In this document: positions 30,248-39,843 of the stretch, one piece after another
Layout: each line of letters starts with the position of its first letter
Numbering within the stretch: position 1 is the first letter of the stretch
Assembly: GCA_934133005.1 (NCBI GenBank)
Contig: CAKPAI010000003.1
Coordinates: forward strand, 124,001 to 188,000
From: an uncultured Clostridia bacterium
Lineage (GTDB): Bacteria; Bacillota; Clostridia; TANB77; CAG-508
Length of the DNA stretch: 64,000 bases
Direction of reading: 5' to 3'
Translations under genes and position numbers: made by a program
Notes under the pieces: model-generated
What the model was told of the DNA's origin: nothing
The model's database searches: none
What the model saw: only the letters and a program-made list of their open reading frames with translations

Positions 30248-31534
30248 TTATTTCTTTATTTTAGCATTTTTTACTACAAATTCTATTGCTTTTTCAGTTT
30301 TAATGCTATTTGCTATGTATTCTTTTAATGCTTCATTCTTATTTAATTCTTCTTCTTTTCTACCATAGCTCTTAGCCATTTCTTTAATTTTTTCTTCAAT
30401 TTCTTTTTCGTCAGCTTCAACTTTTTCAGCTTTAATAATTTCTTCTAATACAAGTCTTGTTTTTACATTCTTTTCAGCTTGCTCTTTATAGCTATCTTCT
30501 AACTCTTTTCTTGTTTTATTGATAAAATGTAAATATTGCTCTAGGTTAAGTCCTTGATATGATAGTTGTTGTTCCATATCTCTTATCATAGAATCAATTT
30601 CACTTTCTATCATTCCAGATGGTATATCTACTGTTGTATCATTGCATACAGCTTCTATAGCAGCATCTTCTGTTTCATGTTTTGCTTTATGTTCATTTTC
30701 AGCTGTTTTCTTTTCTTTTATGCTATTTCTTAATTCTTCTAGTGTATTAAATTCTGATACATCTTTTGCAAATTCATCATCTAATTCAGGTAATTTCTTT
30801 TCCTTAATTTCATGTAATTTTACTTTAAATGTAGCATCTTTTCCAGCTAATTCTTTAGAGAAATATTCCTCTGGGAATTTTACTTTTATATCCTTTTCAT
30901 CATTTACATTCATTCCTATAACTTGATCTTCAAAGCCTGGTATAAAAGTTTTGCTTCCTATTTCAAGCTCATGTTTTTCAGCTTTTCCGCCTTCAAATGC
31001 TTTTCCATCAACGAATCCTTCAAAATCAATAACAGCTATATCTTTATCTTTTACACTTCTTCCTTCTGCAGTTATTGTTCTAGCATTTTGATTTTGCATA
31101 CGTTTGATTTCATTATCAATATCTTCTTCTGATACTGGATATTCAATCTTTTTTATTTCAACGCCTTTGTATTTTCCTAGTTTAACTTCTGGTTTTGTTT
31201 GTACTAGTGCAGTAAATACTAAGTCCTCTCCTTTTTTCATATTTACAATATGAATATCTGGCTTGCTTACTACTTCTAATTTATTTTCTTCAATTTCTTT
31301 TTCATATATTGATGGAACTACTTCATTAAAAGCATCTTCATAGAAAATTTCATCTCCGTACATTCTTTCTACTATATTGAAAGGTGCCTTTCCTTTTCTA
31401 AATCCTGGTACATTAAAGTATTTTGCACTTTTGCTATATACTTTAATTATAGCATCATCAAACTTTTTTGCTTCAATTGTAAATTCTAGTTTTAACTCGT
31501 TTTTATTTTCTGTTTTTTCTATTTTTATACTCAT
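30248..31534 (-). CDS. tig: Trigger factor, ribosome-bound chaperone and prolyl isomerase
   Basis: The 428-residue protein has all three domains. The ribosome-binding domain carries the signature YFNVPGFRKGKAPFNIVERMYG near residues 38-60 (FRK loop). A FKBP-type PPIase domain lies at about 155-245 (DIAVIDFEGFVDGKAFEGG), and a helical C-terminal arm domain follows. It acts on nascent chains at the exit tunnel. It is the upstream partner of clpP-clpX, separated by a leader with an inverted repeat. Confidence 0.96.
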   Translation of the reverse strand: MSIKIEKTENKNELKLEFTIEAKKFDDAIIKVYSKSAKYFNVPGFRKGKAPFNIVERMYGDEIFYEDAFNEVVPSIYEKEIEENKLEVVSKPDIHIVNMKKGEDLVFTALVQTKPEVKLGKYKGVEIKKIEYPVSEEDIDNEIKRMQNQNARTITAEGRSVKDKDIAVIDFEGFVDGKAFEGGKAEKHELEIGSKTFIPGFEDQVIGMNVNDEKDIKVKFPEEYFSKELAGKDATFKVKLHEIKEKKLPELDDEFAKDVSEFNTLEELRNSIKEKKTAENEHKAKHETEDAAIEAVCNDTTVDIPSGMIESEIDSMIRDMEQQLSYQGLNLEQYLHFINKTRKELEDSYKEQAEKNVKTRLVLEEIIKAEKVEADEKEIEEKIKEMAKSYGRKEEELNKNEALKEYIANSIKTEKAIEFVVKNAKIKK

Positions 31535-31616
31535 TTTAGTCTATATCCTTTCTCGTTTCATAAATAATGCTAGTTTATTATACCACAAATTCCACATATT
31601 GCAAGTATTTTTAATT

Positions 31617-32306
31617 TTATAATTGTATTATTTTAAATTTTGTATAATCACAACTAACTAATTTATATTCTATATTTTCAATTTTTCCTTCCACGGCATT
31701 TTCATGTGCCTTTCCATGCAAATGTCCATATATACATGTTTTTACATTATATTTCTGTAATACTCTTGTAAATTCATTATTAATGTTTTCTTTTTCAATT
31801 GGTGGATAATGCATACAAGCTATTATTTCCTTATCTTCTCCATACTTTTTTATTCCATCTAAGATAGAATACTCAAGTCTTGCTACTTCTCTCTTCTTTA
31901 TCTTTTCGTCTTGTGGTGTTTTGCAATCCAATTCCCATCCTCTAGTTCCCACAATAATTTTATTTTCATACTCATAACTATTGTTATATAAAAAATCTAT
32001 TTTTTTTAATTCATTTTTTTGCAAGAACTCTCTCATACTCTTCAAAGTTGTCCACCATAAGTCATGATTTCCTTTTAATAACAACTTTCTCCCTGGTAGC
32101 TCATTTATAAATTCAAAATCCTTATACGTATTTTCTAGTTTTATTTCCCATGAAAAATCTCCTGGTAACAAAACTAAATCATCTTCTTGTACTTTTTCTA
32201 ACCAGTCTCTTTTTATTTTTTCCTCATAGTCAATCCACCCAAAAATATTCATAGGTTTATTTGTATTAAACGATAAATGTAAATCAGCTATTGCATATAT
32301 TGACAT
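31617..32306 (-). CDS. Calcineurin-like metallophosphoesterase
   Basis: The 229-residue protein carries the full dinuclear-metal motif set: ADLHLS (residues 7-12), PGDFSW near 48, KGNHDLWW near 80, MHYPP near 165 and YGHLHG near 197. This compact type is common in Firmicutes; the substrate is not known, and phosphodiesters are likely. It lies 18 bases after tsaD in the same direction. Confidence 0.88.
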   Translation of the reverse strand: MSIYAIADLHLSFNTNKPMNIFGWIDYEEKIKRDWLEKVQEDDLVLLPGDFSWEIKLENTYKDFEFINELPGRKLLLKGNHDLWWTTLKSMREFLQKNELKKIDFLYNNSYEYENKIIVGTRGWELDCKTPQDEKIKKREVARLEYSILDGIKKYGEDKEIIACMHYPPIEKENINNEFTRVLQKYNVKTCIYGHLHGKAHENAVEGKIENIEYKLVSCDYTKFKIIQL

Positions 32307-32323
32307 TTCTTCATCTCTTTTCT

Positions 32324-33256
32324 TTATTCTATTTTTAAATTTGGTACAGCATTTAATTCAAGGCTATCTACCCTACCATTTATAAATTCATAATATCCTG
32401 CCGATGCAATCATTGCCGCATTATCTGTACACAATTTGAGTTCTGGATAATATATTTTTGTTTTTTCTTTTTGTGAAAACTCATCAAAAGCACTTCTAAT
32501 ATAACTATTAGCAGATACTCCTCCTGCTAAAACAACTTTTTTAATTTGAGTTTGTTTTACTGCTTTTCTTACATTTTCGATTAATATCTCAGCCACATCT
32601 TTTTCAAAACTTAATGCTAAATCAGCTTTATTTATATCAGGCTCTTTATGATGCAAATTTATTACAGCTGTTTTTATTCCACTAAAGCTAAAGTCTAAAT
32701 TGTCTAGGTGAGTCTTTGGCAATTTTATATTAGCAGTTCCCTCTTTAGCAAGTTTATCAATCTTTGGTCCTCCTGGATATCCTAAACCTATAACTCTTGC
32801 TACTTTATCAAATGCTTCTCCTATTGCATCATCTCTTGTTTTTCCAAGTACTTTAAATTCTGTATAATCATTTACCAAAACAATTTGAGTATTTCCTCCT
32901 GACATCATCATACATAGAAATGGTGGCTCAAGTTCTGGATATGTTATATAATTAGCTGCAATATGACCTTTTAAATGATTCACCCCTACTAGTGGTCTAT
33001 TTATACTATAACTTAAAGCTTTTGCATATGATACTCCAACAAGTAATGCTCCTACAAGTCCAGGGCCATATGTACAAGCAATTGCATCTACTTGTTCAAA
33101 ACTTATTTTAGCCTCTTCTAAAGCCTTTTTTGTAACAACAGATATTGCTTCAACATGATTTCGTGATGCTATTTCTGGAACTACTCCTCCGAATTTCTCA
33201 TGTATACTTATTTGTGTATCTATTACATTTGATAAGACTTCTCTTCCGTTTTTCAC
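32324..33256 (-). CDS. tsaD: TsaD, tRNA threonylcarbamoyltransferase, with a frameshifted 5' end
   Basis: TsaD (Kae1/Gcp family) finishes the t6A37 modification of ANN-decoding tRNAs. Metal and nucleotide motifs are clear: [13 protein letters not shown] near residue 88, [33 protein letters not shown], and [13 protein letters not shown]. The open frame starts only at a GTG (33256), which omits the conserved opening. Reading upstream in frame gives [14 protein letters not shown], but two TAA codons precede it. A ribosome site (GAGGAA) and ATG-GAT-AAG-CTA-ATA at 33314 are one base out of frame; deleting one A near 33300 restores [15 protein letters not shown]. The gene is either mutated, programmed to shift, or affected by an assembly error. 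Confidence 0.85.
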   Translation of the reverse strand: MKNGREVLSNVIDTQISIHEKFGGVVPEIASRNHVEAISVVTKKALEEAKISFEQVDAIACTYGPGLVGALLVGVSYAKALSYSINRPLVGVNHLKGHIAANYITYPELEPPFLCMMMSGGNTQIVLVNDYTEFKVLGKTRDDAIGEAFDKVARVIGLGYPGGPKIDKLAKEGTANIKLPKTHLDNLDFSFSGIKTAVINLHHKEPDINKADLALSFEKDVAEILIENVRKAVKQTQIKKVVLAGGVSANSYIRSAFDEFSQKEKTKIYYPELKLCTDNAAMIASAGYYEFINGRVDSLELNAVPNLKIE

Positions 33257-33328
33257 AATTGCAACTGATGTTTCATCGCAACTCGATTCTATTCCGCATT
33301 ATTAGCTTATCCATTATATTTCCTCTTT

Positions 33329-34063
33329 CTACATAAATGCTTTAAATATTAATGACACTAGTCCATATATTCCAGATGATACAACGTTAATTACTGGTGA
33401 TATAATATAACTTACTAAGTCTGTAATCCATAGTATCAAAAATACTATATAAAAAATATTTTGATGTTCTATAACCCAATTTTTAGCATTTGTTGGTAAT
33501 ATGTGCATTAATATCTTTGAGCCATCTAAAGGTGGTACTGGTATTAAATTAAATACTCCCAATCCTATATTTACACTAATAGCCATCTGAATTGCAATTA
33601 CTAAAAACGAACCTGCTGTCGTGAATATAAATGTTCCTGAAAAAGTTGCAATTGCAAATAAGATTATAGTTAATATAAATGCTATTATTATATTCATTGC
33701 TGGTCCAGCTACAGCAACTAACGCTTCTTGTGCAGACATTGACATTTTTCTATTAAAATTTCTTGGATTTATTTCAACAGGCTTTCCCCATCCAAAATGT
33801 GCTACAATTAGCATAAAAAATCCTATTGGGTCAATGTGTGCTAAAGGATTTAATGTAACCCTTCCTTGTCTTCGTGGTGTATCATCCCCTAATTTATCAG
33901 CCACAAAAGCATGTGCAAATTCGTGAAATGTTATTGCTATAATAACACCAGGTAATGTTAACAATAATCCTATAAGTTGCATTGGACTTCTTAAATACAT
34001 TGCAATAGTATATATTCCTAAAACAATTAAAAGTCCATATATAATCCTCTTATCTCTAAACAT
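33329..34063 (-). CDS. Site-2-protease-like M50 membrane metalloprotease
   Basis: The 244-residue multi-span protein carries the zinc motif HEFAHAFVADKLGD near residue 46 and the second-site motif FNLIPVPPLDGSKIL near 176, with the Asp that completes the metal site. These define the short YwhC/S2P-like M50 family without PDZ domains. It probably cuts within the membrane; substrates are unknown. The ribosome site AAGGAGAAAAT is good. The gene lies just upstream of tsaD. Confidence 0.9.
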   Translation of the reverse strand: MFRDKRIIYGLLIVLGIYTIAMYLRSPMQLIGLLLTLPGVIIAITFHEFAHAFVADKLGDDTPRRQGRVTLNPLAHIDPIGFFMLIVAHFGWGKPVEINPRNFNRKMSMSAQEALVAVAGPAMNIIIAFILTIILFAIATFSGTFIFTTAGSFLVIAIQMAISVNIGLGVFNLIPVPPLDGSKILMHILPTNAKNWVIEHQNIFYIVFLILWITDLVSYIISPVINVVSSGIYGLVSLIFKAFM

Positions 34064-34174
34064 TATTTTCTCCTTTTACATAAATAATGTCTTTATTATA
34101 TACCAGTTTTAAAAATCTGTAAACATTAAATTGTTTACAATTTGATTAACTTTACTTAATTTTATTAGTTTACA

Positions 34175-35803
34175 TTAGGCAATATTCTTTTTTCTTAATT
34201 CTTTTGCATGAAGTAATGTTGTTTCAGTGATATTTCCTGAAGCAATTCTTGCAATTTCTTTAACAGTTTCATCTTCATTTAATAATTTTATATTTGTGCA
34301 AGTTTTTTCTCCAATTACTTCTTTATATATATAATAGTTATAGTCTCCTCTTGCTGCAATTGGTGCCAAATGAGTTATTATTAACACTTGATGCTTCTCT
34401 GAAATTTTACTTAGCTTTGAAGCAACAGCATTTGCTGCTTTTCCGCTTATTCCAGTATCAATTTCATCAAATATAAGTGTTGGAACCTCATCTATATCTG
34501 ATAATACATTTTTAATAGCAAGCATGATTCTAGACATCTCTCCCCCAGATGCTGTTTGACTTAACTTATGCTTTTCTTCCCCTATATTTGTACTAATTAA
34601 AAATTCAACATGACATTTTCCGCTTCTAGAAAATTCATTATCATTTACAATTTCTGCAAAAAATTTAGCATTGTTCATTTCTAGGTCAATCAGTTCTCTG
34701 TTTATTTTCTCATTTAATATTTTTGCATGTTCTCTTCTTAATCTTTCTATTTCATTACAAAGCTTATTCATTTTAGTTTCAGTTTGTTTAATTTTATCCT
34801 TAAGGTTATTATTTTCTTCTTCTAAATTATTGATTCTATATATCTCTTGTTTTACTTCATCCTTATACTCTAAAATTTCTTCTATACTATTACCATATTT
34901 TCGCTTTAAAGTTTTAATAACCTCTAACCTTTCTTCTACTTCATCTATTTGACTGTCACTAAAATCAACATCCGAGTTCATCTCCTCAACGTCCCTTGCT
35001 AACTCTTGCACTTCGTAATATATATTTTTTAATTCTACTAGTTTATTTTCATATTTTTTGTCTACATTTTCTATTTTTTCTAAGGCTTTTATAGAACTAT
35101 TTATTACTTCTACTGCTGTATTACTTAAGTTAACATTAACTGTATTTAAAGCTTCTGATACTTTTTGAGAATTTAACATTAAATTTCTTTTTTCTTCTAG
35201 CGTTTCCTCTTCTTTTGGATTTAGTTTAGCAGATTTTATTTCATTATATTGGTACTGTAATAAATCAAGTCTTCTCTGTCTTTCTCTATCATCTCCTAAA
35301 TTTTCTTGTAGTTTTTTATTTAAATCCTTATATTCTTCATATAAACATAAATATTCCTCAAAATATTTAGCCATACTTTCCCCAATAAATTTGTCTAAAT
35401 ATTTTGTATGAAATTCTTCATCCATTAATGTTTGATTGTCAAACTGTCCATGAATATCAATTACATTTTTCATTATTTTCTTTAATTCATTAACAGTAAC
35501 CATTCTACCATTAATTTTACACAAGTTTTTTCCATTTGTATTTATTTCTCTAGATACAATTATATTTCCATCTACTGAAAGTTCATTTTCTGGCATATAT
35601 ATACATGCCTCTATATAAGACATTTTTTCACCATTTCTAATCATTTCTTTTGAAAATCTTCCACCTGCAATTATTCCTAGTGAATCTACAATTAAGGTTT
35701 TTCCAGCTCCAGTCTCTCCTGTAAGTACATTTAGTCCCTTGTTGAAATCTATTGTAATGTCCCCTATTATTCCTATATTTTTTATATGCAATGTAGTTAT
35801 CAT
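34175..35803 (-). CDS. recN: DNA repair protein RecN
   Basis: RecN is an SMC-like ATPase that acts early at double-strand breaks. I start at the ATG at 35803 (GGAGG five bases before it), giving 542 residues. Walker A is GLNVLTGETGAGKTLIVDSLG near residues 28-48, followed by the RecN motif INGRMVTVNELKKIMKNVIDIHGQFDNQ. A coiled coil spans about 150-375; ASGGEMSRIMLAIKN is the signature and TLIFDEIDTGISG is Walker B. The promoter is flanked by two identical 15-base repeats, which suggests damage-responsive control. Confidence 0.95.
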   Translation of the reverse strand: MITTLHIKNIGIIGDITIDFNKGLNVLTGETGAGKTLIVDSLGIIAGGRFSKEMIRNGEKMSYIEACIYMPENELSVDGNIIVSREINTNGKNLCKINGRMVTVNELKKIMKNVIDIHGQFDNQTLMDEEFHTKYLDKFIGESMAKYFEEYLCLYEEYKDLNKKLQENLGDDRERQRRLDLLQYQYNEIKSAKLNPKEEETLEEKRNLMLNSQKVSEALNTVNVNLSNTAVEVINSSIKALEKIENVDKKYENKLVELKNIYYEVQELARDVEEMNSDVDFSDSQIDEVEERLEVIKTLKRKYGNSIEEILEYKDEVKQEIYRINNLEEENNNLKDKIKQTETKMNKLCNEIERLRREHAKILNEKINRELIDLEMNNAKFFAEIVNDNEFSRSGKCHVEFLISTNIGEEKHKLSQTASGGEMSRIMLAIKNVLSDIDEVPTLIFDEIDTGISGKAANAVASKLSKISEKHQVLIITHLAPIAARGDYNYYIYKEVIGEKTCTNIKLLNEDETVKEIARIASGNITETTLLHAKELRKKNIA

Positions 35804-35814
35804 ATATACCTCCT

Positions 35815-35889
35815 GCAAATTTTTGTTCGCAGACTTATTCTACTCTGTAAGTTTGATTTTGTCAACACTTTTTAGCAAATTTTTGTTCG
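35815..35889 (-). promoter_or_regulatory. recN promoter flanked by two identical 15-base repeats
   Basis: TTGACA (35860-35865) and TAGAAT (35837-35842) are 17 bases apart. The 15-base sequence GCAAATTTTTGTTCG occurs at 35815-35829 (just past the -10 box) and again at 35875-35889 (upstream of the -35 box), exactly 60 bases apart. Each copy holds a GAAC-N4-ATTT half-palindrome on the minus strand, close to the Gram-positive LexA form GAAC-N4-GTTT/C. Confidence 0.7.
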
Positions 35890-35926
35890 TTTCAATCGAC
35901 AAAATAAACTATTTTTTGAGTATAAA

Positions 35927-35957
35927 AATATTACAGGAAATATTCTCCTGTAATATT
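35927..35957 (-). terminator. Intrinsic terminator between argS and recN
   Basis: A 12-base perfect stem (AATATTACAGGA / TCCTGTAATATT) with a seven-base loop lies just after the argS stop (35965). Both flanks are A/T runs. Confidence 0.8.
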
Positions 35958-35964
35958 TTATTTT

Positions 35965-37755
35965 TTACATTCTATCTGGTGCTTCAAATCCTAGCAATTC
36001 AATTCCATTTTCAAATATTTTCTTTAATAATTTTAGAGTTGTTATATTTGAATATAGTTTTTCACCATCACCTTGTAATATTTTTACTTTCTGATAGTAT
36101 CCATTAAAGCTATTGGCAAGTTCAAATAAATATGTACATATTTTTGATGGTGCATTTTCCTCATAGCTTTCTCTTAATGCTACATTATATCTTGCTATTT
36201 CAAGTAATATTTGCTTTTCTATCTCTTCATCAGGTTTTAATATTTTCTCTTCAGGCAATTGATTTGCCTCGAAGAATTTATTTAAAATTGACTTTATTCT
36301 TACTAATGTATATAAAATATATGGACCAGTTTTTCCATCAAATGAAGTAAATTTGTCTACATCAAAAATATAGTCTTTTGAAATTTGGTTTGATAAATCT
36401 GCATACTTTAATGCAGCAAGGCCTACAATTTTTGAAATCTTTTCTTTTTCTGGTTCTTCCATATCCCTTGTTTCTTCTATTTTTTGATAAACTTTTTTGT
36501 TTATTTCATTAACAAGGTTTTCAAGTCTCATTACTCCGCCGTTTCTTGTCTTGAATGGTTTTCCATCTTTTCCATTCATAGTTCCAAATCCTAAAAATAC
36601 AAGTTTAGCATCATTATCTATTATTTGTGCTTTTTTAGCACATCTAAATACTTGAACAAAGTGAAGTTCTTGCCTCTTATCAACAACATATATTATTTCA
36701 TCTGGATCAAAGTCTATCTGTCTTTGCATTATAGTTGCCAAATCTGTAGTTTGGTAGCATGAAACACCTCCAGATTTTAATACCATACAAGGATTTATTT
36801 TTGTAGTATCTTCTGGACTATCAACATCAACTACCATAGCTCCATCACTTTCATATATAATCCCAAGCTCTTTCATTTTCTCAACCATTGGTTTTACATA
36901 TTTTTGTGAATCACTTTCTCCTAGCCATAAGTCAAAATCCACATTTAATTTTTCATAATTTTTCTTTAAATCTGGTACTGATATTTCAACTATTTTTTTC
37001 CCTAAATCATAATATCCTCTTTTCCCTTTTTGAAAATATGCAGTATATAACCTTGCTTTTTCCTTATATTCATTTGCTTTTTTTATTTCTTCTTCTGAAG
37101 CTTCTTCTGTCACTTTAGTTTTTGCACTTGCACAAGGATAAATCTCTTCCAAGTCTGTTACTGTAAATAATGCTTCAGTTGGATATTCTCCTTTATAATT
37201 TTCATCAAAATATACCCAATCAGGATGTCTTACTTCAAGTTCTTCTATTACAAGTCCCATTTGAAGTCCCCAATCGCCCAAATGAACATCTCCAATTACT
37301 TTATTATTAAAGAATTTATGAATTCTTTTAACACTTTCACCTATTATTGCCGGTCTTAAATGACCTACATGTAAAGGTTTTGCTACATTTGGACCACCAT
37401 AATCTACTACGACAGTTTTATTTTCATCCATTACACATCCGAATTTTTCGTCTTTTACTAGCTCATTACAATAGTCAGTCAAAAAATCGCTTGAAATATT
37501 TATATTTATAAATCCTGGTTTTACTACTTCAATTTTTTCAAATTCTCTATTATTTTTGCATTTTTCGACAACTTCATTAGCTATTATAAATGGTGCTTTC
37601 TTATATTCTTTTGCAGCCATTAAGGCTCCATCACATTGAAACTCACATAAATCCGGTCTATTAGAATTTATAACTCTTCCATATTTCTTATTATAGCCAC
37701 AAGCTTCAAATGCTTCTTCGATTTTTTCTTGTAATACTAAAATTATCTCTTTCAA
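35965..37755 (-). CDS. argS: Arginyl-tRNA synthetase
   Basis: This class I synthetase charges tRNA-Arg. The 596-residue protein has an N-terminal Add-1 domain (CEFQCDGALMAAKEYKKAP), the HIGH-type motif NVAKPLHVGHLRPAIIGESV near residue 125, the ArgRS catalytic core (FLGFGTMNGKDGKPFKTRNGG, the usual KMSKS-less form), and a C-terminal anticodon-binding DALR domain ending LGFEAPDRM. The start is a TTG after GGGAG. It is monocistronic with its own terminator. Confidence 0.95.
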   Translation of the reverse strand: MKEIILVLQEKIEEAFEACGYNKKYGRVINSNRPDLCEFQCDGALMAAKEYKKAPFIIANEVVEKCKNNREFEKIEVVKPGFININISSDFLTDYCNELVKDEKFGCVMDENKTVVVDYGGPNVAKPLHVGHLRPAIIGESVKRIHKFFNNKVIGDVHLGDWGLQMGLVIEELEVRHPDWVYFDENYKGEYPTEALFTVTDLEEIYPCASAKTKVTEEASEEEIKKANEYKEKARLYTAYFQKGKRGYYDLGKKIVEISVPDLKKNYEKLNVDFDLWLGESDSQKYVKPMVEKMKELGIIYESDGAMVVDVDSPEDTTKINPCMVLKSGGVSCYQTTDLATIMQRQIDFDPDEIIYVVDKRQELHFVQVFRCAKKAQIIDNDAKLVFLGFGTMNGKDGKPFKTRNGGVMRLENLVNEINKKVYQKIEETRDMEEPEKEKISKIVGLAALKYADLSNQISKDYIFDVDKFTSFDGKTGPYILYTLVRIKSILNKFFEANQLPEEKILKPDEEIEKQILLEIARYNVALRESYEENAPSKICTYLFELANSFNGYYQKVKILQGDGEKLYSNITTLKLLKKIFENGIELLGFEAPDRM

Positions 37756-37840
37756 GTATAGCTCCCTCTCTTTTTTAATATATCAATAAAATAAAAATAC
37801 ACCAAAACACTTTCATATAAAGCGTTTGGTGCTAAAATAT

Positions 37841-37924
37841 TGGTGCGGATGAGAGGACTCGAACCTCCACGTCGTTGACACTGGTTCCTAAGACCAGCGC
37901 GTCTGCCAGTTCCGCCACATCCGC
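37841..37924 (-). tRNA. tRNA-Leu (anticodon TAG), CCA encoded
   Basis: The minus strand folds as a leucine tRNA: a seven-pair acceptor (GCGGATG / CATCCGC), anticodon loop CTTAGGA between CTGGT and ACCAG, a long class II variable arm and a TTCGAGT T-loop. Encoded CCA occupies 37841-37843. Confidence 0.95.
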
Positions 37925-38121
37925 ATTACCTTGCTAAAGCATTATATCTTTAGCACTTCTATATATTAGCATAATTGTATGTTTATTGTCAAGTATTATT
38001 TTTAATTTTTTTGTAACTTTCGTTTATTATTTTTTCTAATTTTTATTGAAAATAAGTCTTTCATTTCCGTCTTATAACGCTTTCAAATGCAGATAAATTA
38101 AGACTTTTATCACTTTTTCTA

Positions 38122-38150
38122 TTGCAAATTTGCAAAATTATTTATATTAT
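38122..38150 (+). promoter_or_regulatory. Probable promoter of avd-RT with a palindrome over the -35 box
   Basis: TTGCAA (38122-38127) and TATTAT (38145-38150) are 17 bases apart, ahead of an AGGGAG ribosome site and the ATG at 38180. The -35 box is the left half of a perfect 14-base palindrome, TTGCAAATTTGCAA (38122-38135). Confidence 0.5.
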
Positions 38151-38179
38151 TATTTAAACTTTATGAAGGGAGAAAACAA

Positions 38180-38551
38180 ATGGCAAATTCTAACAATGTA
38201 ACAAATCATGATTTATTAATTTACCAAAAATATTTAGAATTAATTTATTATACTACAAATCTTTTAGCAAAATTTCCAAGAAGTGAAAAATTTGCACTTT
38301 CTACAGAAATTCGCGATAATCTTTATAATGGCCTTAGCCACTTAATTCGTTCTATAAAATTATACAATAAACGTGAAAAGCTCGATAATCTATTTGAATT
38401 TGATGTTGCTTTAAGTATTTTAAAAGTTCAAATAAGACTAGCTAATAAGAATCATTATATTACTGAAAAAAATTACACCTTTTGGAGTCAAAGCGTCACA
38501 GATATAGGAAATATGCTAGGAGGTTGGATTTCATCATGCCAAAAAAGATAA
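38180..38551 (+). CDS. avd: Avd-like accessory protein of a diversity-generating retroelement
   Basis: The 123-residue protein is predicted all-helical, as in the four-helix-bundle Avd/S23 family (LIYQKYLELIYYTTNLLAKFP, then RDNLYNGLSHLIRSIKLYNKR). Basic and hydrophobic faces alternate, and FWSQSVTDIGNMLGGWISSCQKR closes the fourth helix. In known DGRs, Avd forms a basic pentamer that binds the reverse transcriptase and template RNA and is needed for mutagenic homing. It overlaps the RT gene by 16 bases when the RT start is taken at 38536. Position and fold are the evidence; sequence identity in this family is low. Confidence 0.85.
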   Translation: MANSNNVTNHDLLIYQKYLELIYYTTNLLAKFPRSEKFALSTEIRDNLYNGLSHLIRSIKLYNKREKLDNLFEFDVALSILKVQIRLANKNHYITEKNYTFWSQSVTDIGNMLGGWISSCQKR

Positions 38552-39645
38552 AAAATCTTTTCTATCAAAATTTAACTTATTCAAAACTTCTTGCTGCTCA
38601 CTATCGTGCTAAAAAGCATAAAACCTATAAAGGAGAGATTTTACGTTTTGAGTTAAATCTTGAAAATAACCTCATAAATTTGCTCAACGATTTAAAAAAT
38701 AGACATTATCGAGTTGGGCAATATCGTGAATTTATGGTATATGAACCTAAACCTAGAGTAATAAAATCCCTTCCATATAGAGATAGAATTGTACATCAAT
38801 GGGTAGTAGAAGAATTTATAAAACCTTACATTACTCCCAAATTAATAGATACAACTTTTGCTTGTATTGTAAATCGTGGAACTCATGCGTCTGCTGATCA
38901 AATGCAAAGATATATGAGACGACTTTATAATAAGCATATAGATTATTGGATTTTAAAATGTGATATTAGCAAATTTTTCTATTCTATTGATCCAAATATT
39001 TTGTATACAATCTTGCAAAAACATATTTACGATAAGGATCTTCTTTACCTAATAAAAATCATTTTATTTGATAACCGCGATTCTAATGAAAAAATAGGAA
39101 TCCCAATAGGTAACTATACTTCACAATATTTTGCAAATATTTATTTAAATGAATTAGACCAATATGTAAAACGAATTTTAAAAGTAAAATATTATATTAG
39201 ATATATGGATGATTTTATTCTTTTGCTACCAACAAAAAAAGATTGCATAGAATACAAGAAAATACTTGAAGAGTTTTTACACTCAAAATTACACTTAAAT
39301 TTAAATGCAAAAACAAAATATTACCCTTCAAAGATGGGTGTTGACTTTTGTGGATATAGAATTTTTCCAACTCATAGGCTTCTTCGAAATTCTAATAAAA
39401 CAAAAATTAAAAATAGCATTAAACATTGGAATATATTATATAGAAAAAAACAATTGGATTTAGATTATGCTTTACAATCATTTAACTCTTGGTATGGCCA
39501 TGCTAGCCATTGCAACTCATTTCATTTAATAAGCAAAATGGTTAATCGTTGTGACTTTTTTGAAACACCAAAAAGCTTAACAGAAAATGAAAACTACTTA
39601 AATTCACTTATTGAAAACGAAATAGAAAAAAATACACTAGCCTAA
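38536..39645 (+). CDS. DGR-type reverse transcriptase
   Basis: I start at the ATG at 38536 (AGGAGG 12 bases before it) rather than at 38482, giving 369 residues. The catalytic box is YIRYMDDFILLLP, with YMDD at residues 223-226. The motif 4 region is IPIGNYTSQYFANIYLNELD (GNYTSQ at 192-197), with the xGxxxSQ form that marks DGR RTs, instead of the QGxxxSP of retrons and group II introns. KPRVIKSLPYRDRIVHQWV and KCDISKFFYSID supply earlier RT motifs. There is no maturase, RNase H or integrase domain. It should copy the template RNA with adenine-specific errors. It reads towards the cassette array, which lies on the other strand. Confidence 0.95.
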   Translation: MPKKIKNLFYQNLTYSKLLAAHYRAKKHKTYKGEILRFELNLENNLINLLNDLKNRHYRVGQYREFMVYEPKPRVIKSLPYRDRIVHQWVVEEFIKPYITPKLIDTTFACIVNRGTHASADQMQRYMRRLYNKHIDYWILKCDISKFFYSIDPNILYTILQKHIYDKDLLYLIKIILFDNRDSNEKIGIPIGNYTSQYFANIYLNELDQYVKRILKVKYYIRYMDDFILLLPTKKDCIEYKKILEEFLHSKLHLNLNAKTKYYPSKMGVDFCGYRIFPTHRLLRNSNKTKIKNSIKHWNILYRKKQLDLDYALQSFNSWYGHASHCNSFHLISKMVNRCDFFETPKSLTENENYLNSLIENEIEKNTLA

Positions 39646-39663
39646 ATTTTAAGCTAGTGTATT
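39631..39663 (+). terminator. Hairpin at the end of the RT gene
   Basis: An 11-base perfect stem (AATACACTAGC / GCTAGTGTATT) overlaps the RT stop codon. The following CTTTGTTT is a weak T run. It may stop RT transcription before the cassette array. Confidence 0.6.
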
Positions 39664-39843
39664 CTTTGTTTCATCGGATTTTCATTTTTCATTACTCAAA
39701 CAATGTCACATTTCATGTGTTTATGATACAAGAACTATCGCTTATACCAAAGGAATTAAACTTCTTTGACACAATATCTCTCGATTTAGTCCTTAAACTA
39801 TTTCCCCTCAATCAGAAAATATAAGATTTTCCTTCGTGTCGAA

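Noticed and set aside
38482..38535. The upstream ATG (38482) as the reverse transcriptase start.
   Set aside because: It lies inside the avd gene without a ribosome site and adds a basic stretch not expected in DGR RTs; the ATG at 38536 follows AGGAGG.
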